A DNA stretch of 5,263 nt from contig JABMRW010000033.1 in assembly GCA_013202445.1 (NCBI GenBank), positions 1-5,263 of the forward strand. Direction: 5' to 3'. This DNA comes from Deltaproteobacteria bacterium. Its GTDB lineage: Bacteria > Chloroflexota > Dehalococcoidia > Dehalococcoidales > BS750m-G39. Position 1 is the first letter of the stretch. Every line of letters begins with the position of its first letter. The translations under genes and the position numbers were made by a program. This document shows, in pieces, positions 1-4,746 of this stretch. The notes beneath the pieces were generated by a model. The model was given only the letters and a program-made list of their open reading frames with translations. It was not told where the DNA came from and did no database searches.

Positions 1-1
1 T

Positions 2-1708
2 AATGGCACTGCGGCGCCAGGTTCAGCAAGGTGGACGGTTAGCGCCAAGTCCACTGTTGCTGTTCCCGGCGGCCTGGGTGATGGTAATGGTGGTGGAGAC
101 TTCGGCACCGAGTTGAAGTTTGCCGGCTATGACCAGGTCATCTTCTACGGACGCTCGCCTAAACCGGTCTATTTGTGGATTAATAACGACCAGGTTGAAT
201 TGAGAGATGCTAGCCACTTATGGGGTAAGACTCCTGGGGAGACTAATAATCTGCTGGTGGAAGAACTGGGCGACAGGGAGGTACGTGTGCTGTGCATCGG
301 CCCCGCAGGTGAGAACCTGGTCGGTTTAGCCAAGGTGTTCGCCAATGTTACCAGGACAGGTGGGAAAGGGGGTATGGGAGCAGTGATGGGCTCCAAGAAT
401 CTCAAAGCAGTGGCGGTACGGGGAACAGGAGCAGTCAAGATAGCCAAGCCCGTCGAGTTCTTCCAGGCAGTAAAACGCGCTTATGAAAAGCTGATGGCTT
501 CACCATATCTGCAAATGTTCAGGGAGCAGGGGACGATGCACCTCATTCGCACTTGCACTGAGTTGCGTAGCCTTACTACCCGAAACGCGCAATCGGGGTA
601 CTTTGAAGGCTGGCAAAAGCTGAGCTCAGAAGCCTTTGAGTCCCAGTATGCAGTCAAGCACAAGGGTTGCTCTGCGTGCCCTGTCTCTTGCAGCCACTAC
701 TACCGGGTCAAAGAGGGACCTTATGCCACTCATGGTGAGAGCCCTGAGTTTGGTACTACCTACCCCTTCAGCTCTAAATGTGGCATCGATAACCTGGCTG
801 CAGTGCTTAAGATGCTTACCATCTGCGACCAGTTGGGCTTGGATACCCACTCTTGTGGGGGCACCATATCCTTCGCTATGGACTGCTGGCAAAAGGGACT
901 ACTCACAGCTAAGGATACCGACAACCTTGACTTAAGCTGGGGGAATGCCGATGCTGTGATTGAGTTATTGCCCAAGATTGCCTATCGCCAGGGTTTTGGC
1001 AACCTGCTGGCTGACGGCTCCTTTAGAGCCTCCAGCCAGATTAAGGGGTCAGAGGTTTGCCTGCGAACAACGAAGGGCTTGGAGGTTAGCCACCTCTACC
1101 TGGGTTCTGGTGCGAATGTGGTGCAGGCTATAGCTTGTGCCACAGCAACCAGAGGTGGTGACCACCTCAGGGGGGGAGTCCTTATCCTCGCAACTGGACT
1201 TCCTCGGTTGAGAGAAATCCTGGGCAGTAAGGAGGCAGTCGAACGTTTAATGCGAGAACCCCGTTCTATTGGGGGAAAGGGGGTGCTCCTGGCGCTGGAC
1301 CAGGACTTCTCAACGTTTTTAAATTGCCTGGAGGTTTGTATCTCTGTCATGGGTTACTTGAGGCAAAGCCTAAATCCTGATGAGCTGGCAGAGCTTGTCT
1401 CTACAGCTACCGGGGTTGAGATGAGTGGTGATGACCTGATGAAAATAGGTGAGCGCATCAACAATGTGGAAAAGGCATTCAATATTCGCGAGGGGATAGG
1501 TGGGAGGAAGGATGATACCCTGCCCCAGTCATTCTTCGTCGAGGAGGAGGGCCCTTGGGGGCCCACCGGCATTAGCGAAGCCAAGTTCCAGGCAATGCTG
1601 GATGAATACTATAAGTTCAGGGGTTGGGATGAGAAGGGAATACCTACTAAGGAGAAGCTGGAGGAACTCGGTCTGGGCGATATTGTGGAACAGATTAGGG
1701 TCGCCTAA
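2..1708 (+). CDS. Aldehyde:ferredoxin oxidoreductase family protein (tungsten/molybdenum bis-pterin, 4Fe-4S), 5' partial
   Basis: The frame is open from base 2 to the TAA at 1706-1708, giving 568 residues; the family usually has about 600-650, so roughly 60-80 N-terminal residues lie off the window. A TTG at 113 is an internal leucine: family-like sequence (NGTAAPGSARW, a KS motif, a Gly-rich GDGNGGGDFG loop, LKFAGYD) continues upstream of it. The 4Fe-4S motif CSACPVSC (C-x2-C-x3-C) is encoded at 668-691, and the fourth cluster cysteine is probably the TGT at 1337-1339. The first pterin-binding motif is intact (DQLGLD, 827-844), as is a TRGGDHLRGG segment near 1150. The second pterin motif, usually DxxG[LV]C, reads NCLEVC (1322-1339) and so is altered. 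Family members are cytoplasmic enzymes oxidising aldehydes to carboxylates with ferredoxin as acceptor; the substrate here cannot be told. Family assignment is firm, exact activity is not. No partner gene is visible. Confidence 0.92.
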   Translation, partial: NGTAAPGSARWTVSAKSTVAVPGGLGDGNGGGDFGTELKFAGYDQVIFYGRSPKPVYLWINNDQVELRDASHLWGKTPGETNNLLVEELGDREVRVLCIGPAGENLVGLAKVFANVTRTGGKGGMGAVMGSKNLKAVAVRGTGAVKIAKPVEFFQAVKRAYEKLMASPYLQMFREQGTMHLIRTCTELRSLTTRNAQSGYFEGWQKLSSEAFESQYAVKHKGCSACPVSCSHYYRVKEGPYATHGESPEFGTTYPFSSKCGIDNLAAVLKMLTICDQLGLDTHSCGGTISFAMDCWQKGLLTAKDTDNLDLSWGNADAVIELLPKIAYRQGFGNLLADGSFRASSQIKGSEVCLRTTKGLEVSHLYLGSGANVVQAIACATATRGGDHLRGGVLILATGLPRLREILGSKEAVERLMREPRSIGGKGVLLALDQDFSTFLNCLEVCISVMGYLRQSLNPDELAELVSTATGVEMSGDDLMKIGERINNVEKAFNIREGIGGRKDDTLPQSFFVEEEGPWGPTGISEAKFQAMLDEYYKFRGWDEKGIPTKEKLEELGLGDIVEQIRVA

Positions 1709-1710
1709 AA

Positions 1711-1756
1711 AGAGGGTTGCCAGGTTGACCACATTTTCGGCAGTTTTGTACCCTCT
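1711..1756 (+). other. Long-range inverted repeat just after the AOR stop codon
   Basis: AGAGGGT (1711-1717) is perfectly complementary to ACCCTCT (1750-1756). Inside it TGCC (1718-1721) pairs with GGCA (1739-1742), giving an 11-pair stem interrupted by a 7-base bulge on the 3' side. It begins three bases after the AOR stop, so it would form in the 3' end of that mRNA. No T-tract follows, so it is not a textbook intrinsic terminator; it may stabilise the mRNA end or be chance. Confidence 0.35.
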
Positions 1757-1867
1757 AGAATTACCTTAGGGCGCTACGCGGAGTCAGTTGGTCAGTTAAA
1801 TGGTTTATCGAGTCAACCAGGAGGCTCATTCACTCCCGGGGTACCCTTCACTGCAGGTGGCGAGGGA

Positions 1868-1898
1868 GTTGTTGGTTCGAGTCCAGCTCGGGGAGCCA
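1868..1898 (+). other. 3' fragment of a tRNA-Asn gene with CCA; probable att-site scar
   Basis: The fragment has a full T-arm: stem GTTGG (1871-1875), loop TTCGAGT (1876-1882), stem CCAGC (1883-1887). It continues into a 7-base acceptor 3' strand TCGGGGA (1888-1894), discriminator G (1895) and encoded CCA (1896-1898). A G discriminator with this acceptor strand (partner TCCCCGA) fits bacterial tRNA-Asn. The matching 5' acceptor strand, a D-arm and a GTT anticodon arm are all missing from the preceding 100 bases, so this is not a functional tRNA. A T-arm-to-CCA remnant is what tyrosine-recombinase integration into a tRNA 3' end leaves at the far end of an element. In that geometry the element would lie to the left and original chromosome to the right. 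No integrase gene is in the window. Alternatives are a decayed or rearranged tRNA gene. Confidence 0.68.
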
Positions 1899-1955
1899 GC
1901 TATTCTTTTATTTATTATTTCCCCACCCCTTTATTATCTTTTCCCGCCCGCCGCC

Positions 1956-1982
1956 CTTTAGGTAAAGGCTAAAGCCCTTTTT
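1956..1982 (+). terminator. Possible plus-strand intrinsic terminator downstream of the tRNA-Asn remnant
   Basis: Two alternative hairpins precede TTTTT (1978-1982). One pairs CTTTAG (1956-1961) with CTAAAG (1969-1974). The other pairs AAAGGC (1964-1969) with GCC-TTT (1974-1980) around a TAAA loop, with one bulged C. The second leads more directly into the T-tract. It lies about 60 bases after the tRNA fragment and 250 after the AOR stop, so it may be the leftover terminator of the original tRNA-Asn gene. Stems are short, so confidence is limited. Confidence 0.4.
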
Positions 1983-1983
1983 A

Positions 1984-2003
1984 TCTCCACCCCCCAGTGG
2001 AGA
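1984..2003. repeat. Perfect 7-bp inverted repeat with 6-base loop
   Basis: TCTCCAC (1984-1990) and GTGGAGA (1997-2003) are perfect reverse complements around the loop CCCCCA. The hairpin would be stable on either strand. A T-tract follows on neither strand: on plus the next bases are GATATTATTT, and on minus they are TAAAAAGG. A simple terminator role is therefore not clear. It may be part of a bidirectional transcription barrier between the convergent genes. Confidence 0.4.
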
Positions 2004-2049
2004 GATATTATTTCCCCTTCTCCCCCCCATTTTAAAGTATGTTTTTCTT

Positions 2050-2064
2050 CCCACCCACCCGCCC
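2050..2064 (-). other. Perfect G-quadruplex motif on the minus strand (four G3 runs, one-base loops)
   Basis: The plus strand reads CCCACCCACCCGCCC, so the minus strand carries GGGCGGGTGGGTGGG. Four G-triplets separated by single bases are the most stable class of intramolecular quadruplex motif; the plus strand could form an i-motif. It begins immediately after the T-tract of the minus-strand terminator, so it would appear in RNA only on readthrough. A related but imperfect run (GGGCGGCGGGCGGG on minus) lies at 1943-1956. Folding is inferred, not shown. Confidence 0.55.
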
Positions 2065-2081
2065 AAAAAGGCTTCGCCTCT
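2065..2081 (-). terminator. Intrinsic terminator of the DUF4145/membrane-protein operon
   Basis: Read on the minus strand, AGAGGC (2081-2076), a GAA loop and GCCTTT (2072-2067) form a 6-pair stem with one G-U pair. It runs straight into TTTTT (2069-2065). It lies about 90 bases past the stop codon of the 2170-2820 gene, where an operon terminator is expected. The stem is short; the neighbouring quadruplex motif may reinforce it. Confidence 0.55.
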
Positions 2082-2169
2082 AAAACTTTCTTCACCACCC
2101 CTGATGTCACTGGCGGTAGAGTTGGCAAGACGAGGCTAATTGATAAATAGTAGTGAAGGGAAGATTGAG

Positions 2170-2820
2170 CTACTTCTTAGCTGCCTTCTTCCCCATTTGT
2201 TCGCGCTTCTGCTTAAGAGCTTCGTAACGTGCTTGCTCTACATAGACGTGATTTATAATATCTTCTAAGTATGTAATAAGTTCCTCAGCGTCGTCCTTTG
2301 ATACAGATTCAGTAATAGGTTCATGCTTAACTATACCTGCCCAAAGCCTAATTTCAGTGGCCCTGTCAAAAAGCCCTTGTGAGATAATCCCCTTTTCCAA
2401 TAGTTGATTCAGTCCAGAGACCTTTTTGTTTTGACTCAAAGATTCTAACGTTCTCTGACACATCGCTGCACATGCTCTATGTGCGCCGATGGCGAAGCAG
2501 AGACTAGCTTCTTCAAACTCGCTTTTTATTCTTGGTGGTATCTTATCAGAAGCAGGTTTGTGTGGTATAGGATGAACAACACGCCAGCCTTTGCCGTCAG
2601 ATAAGTTTGCTACCACAAATACGCCGTCACACTTTTGACAGCACAAAATTGCATACTCAACGCCCTGCACCGATTGTTTCATGACCGCTGGAATTACCCC
2701 GGGGACACTAACGCCAACTTGCTGCGTGCCCGTCAGGTAATCTAAGACCCTATTAATTGCGAGATATATTGGTGTAAACGCTGCGGCTGTATCGCAAATA
2801 GGACATTTTAAGTCGCTCAT
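2170..2820 (-). CDS. Zinc-ribbon protein with C-terminal DUF4145-like domain
   Basis: This is a complete 216-residue soluble protein with an ATG at 2820-2818. The N-terminus has two CxxC knuckles, C6-P-I-C9 and C61-Q-K-C64, consistent with a zinc ribbon. From about residue 82 the pattern PxPHKPASDKIPPRIKSEFEEA, a helix with Arg/Cys-rich AHRACAAMCQRTLE, then a GLNQLLEKGII turn and AxEIRLWAGIVKH matches what I recall of DUF4145. That domain occurs alone and attached to restriction-type proteins and is often found near defence genes. DUF4145 typically ends this region IRxxGNxxAH; here the Asn is replaced by Ile, with R158 and H166 kept. The tail is Lys-rich (MGKKAAKK). It is the second gene of a two-gene operon, 10 bases after the membrane-protein stop. 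A GGGAG lies 13 bases before the ATG, a weakly spaced Shine-Dalgarno. Function unknown; domain call is from pattern memory. Confidence 0.75.
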   Translation of the reverse strand: MSDLKCPICDTAAAFTPIYLAINRVLDYLTGTQQVGVSVPGVIPAVMKQSVQGVEYAILCCQKCDGVFVVANLSDGKGWRVVHPIPHKPASDKIPPRIKSEFEEASLCFAIGAHRACAAMCQRTLESLSQNKKVSGLNQLLEKGIISQGLFDRATEIRLWAGIVKHEPITESVSKDDAEELITYLEDIINHVYVEQARYEALKQKREQMGKKAAKK

Positions 2821-2830
2821 GGCTAATTAT

Positions 2831-3559
2831 CTACTCCCTACTCCAACTTGGGAAAACTCTGTGTTTAAACATGCTTCGCATACCTAAGCCCAAGAAAGCA
2901 ATGATAATAACGACAAAGGCGAGCATACCTAAGTAATCAGTAAAACCTGTGCTGTTTGAAATTGTATCCAATAGCATCCATAGCAGAAACACCATGATTA
3001 ATGGAGGTGCTATAATACCGCCCCAGAAATTTTCGGGTCGTTCTATGGTAAATTCCTTAAGACGGGTTATTTCAGCATTTGGAATATCAATGTTATCATA
3101 TCTGGTGTGCCATACATCAAAAATAGCTCCATCGTTATGGTTAAGAATTTGAAAGTGGAGTTCTACTGCGCTGGCGTTATCTTTCACCTTTTCCACACGA
3201 AAGCTGTTAGCAACCCCCTTACTCATTTTTTGGATGCTGGGTGGTCTCAATATTTCAGCCCCTTTTAGCTCAATAATAACTGCTTTGTTAAGGTCGCTAT
3301 TACCAATAGGTACCAGGTCACCGCAGAACTTCTCATTACCCCTATTAAAAAATATTATTGTCGTTTTAAAAACTTCGGTGACTTCTCTGGTGCCAAAAAT
3401 ATATTTAAGCTCTGGTGGAGCTTCAGCATCACGACCAATTATGTGTTTTGTGGTATAAGCCCAAACAGGTTTTTTCCGTCTCGTGAGTTTTATGGTGACA
3501 ATTGCTAAGCCAATTATCACTAGACCCAAAATTACGTTTGTTATTAGTTCCCAATCCAT
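2831..3559 (-). CDS. Uncharacterised three-helix membrane protein with cytosolic domain
   Basis: The ATG at 3559-3557 gives 242 residues, stop TAG at 2833-2831. A longer frame with a TTG at 3613-3611 exists, but that TTG is the start of a TTGACA -35 box, so the ATG start is preferred. Hydrophobic segments lie at about residues 6-24 (VILGLVIIGLAIVTI), 179-200 and 207-228. TRRKK follows helix 1 and RSMFKHR follows helix 3, so by the positive-inside rule residues 30-175 and the C-terminus are cytoplasmic. The middle domain is rich in alternating hydrophobic strands (for example EVFKTTIIFFNRGNEKF and SAVELHFQILNHNDGAIFDVWH) and looks like a beta-sandwich. I recall similar unnamed bacterial membrane proteins but no named family or activity. 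It is first in an operon with the DUF4145-like gene, 10 bases apart, suggesting a joint role. Composition is AT-rich compared with prfA. Confidence 0.75.
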   Translation of the reverse strand: MDWELITNVILGLVIIGLAIVTIKLTRRKKPVWAYTTKHIIGRDAEAPPELKYIFGTREVTEVFKTTIIFFNRGNEKFCGDLVPIGNSDLNKAVIIELKGAEILRPPSIQKMSKGVANSFRVEKVKDNASAVELHFQILNHNDGAIFDVWHTRYDNIDIPNAEITRLKEFTIERPENFWGGIIAPPLIMVFLLWMLLDTISNSTGFTDYLGMLAFVVIIIAFLGLGMRSMFKHRVFPSWSRE

Positions 3560-3584
3560 CGTCTTTAACTCACAACTCAACAGA

Positions 3585-3613
3585 ATACTAGCGCGTGCAA
3601 CGTCTACTGTCAA
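3585..3613 (-). promoter_or_regulatory. Sigma-70-type promoter for the membrane-protein/DUF4145 operon
   Basis: On the minus strand a perfect -35 TTGACA (3613-3608) is followed after exactly 17 bases by TAGTAT (3590-3585), 4 of 6 matches to the -10 consensus. Transcription would start near 3578, leaving a leader of about 19 bases before the ATG at 3559. The leader has only weak Shine-Dalgarno character (GTGAG). The promoter faces away from the prfA promoter. Confidence 0.65.
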
Positions 3614-3620
3614 TACAATC

Positions 3621-3663
3621 CCCCGTTTGAGCCCCGTCTATCCCCGTGCTATAATTCCCCCGT
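3621..3663 (+). repeat. Four CCCCGT direct repeats across the prfA promoter
   Basis: CCCCGT occurs at 3621-3626, 3632-3637, 3642-3647 and 3658-3663, with start-to-start spacings of 11, 10 and 16 bases. The first three are about one DNA helical turn apart. The set brackets the -35 box, fills the spacer and ends at the predicted transcription start, a layout compatible with operator sites. A protein binding them is not identified, and chance in a C-rich stretch is possible. Confidence 0.45.
3627..3655 (+). promoter_or_regulatory. Extended -10 sigma-70 promoter for prfA-prmC
   Basis: TTGAGC (3627-3632) is separated by 17 bases from a perfect TATAAT (3650-3655). TG at 3647-3648 makes it an extended -10 (TGCTATAAT). 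Predicted transcription start is about 3661-3663, so the prfA leader would be only about 14 bases. It carries a modest AGGA (3664-3667) 8 bases before the ATG at 3676. Confidence 0.78.
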
Positions 3664-3675
3664 AGGAATACCGTT

Positions 3676-4746
3676 ATGTGGGACAGATTAGAGCAGATAG
3701 AAAAGCATTACCAGGAGCTTGACCGGCAGCTAGCCAGCCCGGAGGTTTCCACCGACCACGATAAGCTGCAGGCGCTGGCTCAGGAAAAGGCGGGTATGGA
3801 AGACGTGGTGACCAAATATCGGGCTTACAGGGCAACCGCCGGAGAGTTGGATGAAACAAAGGCTATGCTGGACGGCGCTCAGGAAGAAGGCATGAGTGCT
3901 ATGGTCAAGCAGGAGATAGATAAGCTGGAGGCAAAGCTTGAAAGACAGCTTGACGAGATGAGGCTCACCCTGATGCCCAAAGACCCCAGCGACCAGAAGG
4001 ACATCATCATGGAAATCAGGGCGGGGACGGGTGGAGATGAAGCCGGGCTTTTCGCCGCTGACCTCTTCCGCATGTACACCCGCTATGCCCAGGATAAGGG
4101 CTGGGCGGTGGATATCATTAATAGCAATGAGAGCGGCATCGGCGGCTTTAAGGAGATTGTCTTTGAGATAAAGGGCAGGGGAGCCTTCAGCCGTTTAAAG
4201 TATGAGATGGGGGGGCACCGGGTGCAGCGCGTGCCGACCACCGAGTCTTCGGGCAGGATTCATACCTCGACGGCTACCGTGGCCGTTCTCCCCGAAGCCG
4301 ACGAGGTAGAGATAAACGTCAACCCGGAAGACCTCAGGATTGATATCTTTCACAGCGGTGGGGCGGGGGGGCAAAATGTAAACAAGGTGGCCACCGCCGT
4401 CCGCATTACCCATATCCCCACCGGCCTGGTCAGCATCTGCCAGGACGAGCGCTCCCAGCTCAGAAACCGGAAGAAGGCGATGGCGGTGCTCCGCGCCCGC
4501 CTTTTGGATATAGAGCGGAGCAAGCAGGAGGAGGATATAAGCCAGCAGCGCCGTTCCCAGGTGGGCAGCGGCAAGCGCGCCGAAAAGATAAGGACCTATA
4601 ATTACCCCCAGGACCGCATTTCCGACCACCGCCTCGGCCAGACATTTCGTAACCTGCCCCGGATTATGGACGGCGACCTGGATAAGCTCATCGACACCCT
4701 GTCCACCAGCGAGCAGGCAAAACAGATGGAGGAGCAGCTGGCTTGA
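3676..4746 (+). CDS. prfA: Peptide chain release factor 1 (RF1)
   Basis: This complete 356-residue protein is close to the usual RF1 length of about 360. RF1 recognises UAA and UAG stop codons in the ribosomal A site and triggers peptide release. The N-terminal helical domain (about 1-100) is followed by the conserved DIIMEIRAGTGGDEAGLFA segment (109-127). The stop-recognition tripeptide is P187-T-T189 in HRVQRVPTTESSGRIHTS; RF1 has PxT where RF2 has SPF, which settles RF1 over RF2. The catalytic loop GGAGGQ (228-233) contains the universal GGQ at 231-233. Typical RF1 sequence follows (VRITHIPTG, CQDERSQ, KIRTYNYPQDRISDHR). The ATG at 3676 follows AGGA by 8 bases and lies just below an extended -10 promoter. 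The stop overlaps the start of prmC, whose product methylates Q233. Nothing suggests damage. Confidence 0.98.
   Translation: MWDRLEQIEKHYQELDRQLASPEVSTDHDKLQALAQEKAGMEDVVTKYRAYRATAGELDETKAMLDGAQEEGMSAMVKQEIDKLEAKLERQLDEMRLTLMPKDPSDQKDIIMEIRAGTGGDEAGLFAADLFRMYTRYAQDKGWAVDIINSNESGIGGFKEIVFEIKGRGAFSRLKYEMGGHRVQRVPTTESSGRIHTSTATVAVLPEADEVEINVNPEDLRIDIFHSGGAGGQNVNKVATAVRITHIPTGLVSICQDERSQLRNRKKAMAVLRARLLDIERSKQEEDISQQRRSQVGSGKRAEKIRTYNYPQDRISDHRLGQTFRNLPRIMDGDLDKLIDTLSTSEQAKQMEEQLA
4728..4734 (+). promoter_or_regulatory. Shine-Dalgarno sequence that fixes the TTG start of prmC
   Basis: GGAGGAG lies inside the last codons of prfA, 8 bases before the TTG at 4743-4745. Its strength and spacing support the unusual TTG as the prmC start, with no in-frame ATG nearby, and imply translation coupled to prfA termination. 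Confidence 0.7.

Larger units (their letters stand above)
1899..2169. other. Gene-free, C/T-rich intergenic tract between convergent genes
   Basis: No coding region is supported here. From about 1905 to 2100 the plus strand is dominated by C and T runs such as CCCCACCCC and TTCTCCCCCCC. This is unlike both flanks and corresponds to G/A-rich sequence on the minus strand. The stretch carries the hairpins and G-quadruplex motif listed separately. From 2101 to 2169 composition returns to normal and I see nothing specific. Confidence 0.6.

Noticed and set aside
113..115. TTG as start codon of the AOR gene
   Set aside because: Family-typical sequence (GTAAPGSARW and the glycine-rich loop) continues upstream in the same frame to the window edge, so this is an internal Leu codon.
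1792..1800. CAGTTAA as a tRNA-Asn anticodon loop
   Set aside because: The flanking bases do not form a 5-bp stem and position 33 is not T.
1823..1898. A complete tRNA gene of about 75 bases
   Set aside because: No TCCCCGA 5' acceptor strand, no D-arm and no anticodon arm with a T33-GTT pattern; only the T-arm and 3' end are valid.
1868..1898. 3' end of tmRNA (ssrA), a common island target
   Set aside because: The discriminator is G and the acceptor strand TCGGGGA does not fit the usual tmRNA end, which has an A discriminator; tRNA-Asn fits better.
1899..2169. CRISPR array or tandem repeat in the C/T-rich gap
   Set aside because: The C-runs are low complexity; there are no regularly spaced identical repeats with unique spacers.
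2949..3665. Plus-strand short open frames across the membrane-protein gene
   Set aside because: They lie opposite a minus-strand gene with clear membrane helices, its own promoter and consistent coding character; no product is recognisable.
4195..4629. Antisense open frame of 144 codons inside prfA
   Set aside because: It is a shadow of the GC-rich, highly conserved prfA frame, with no ribosome binding site or family resemblance.
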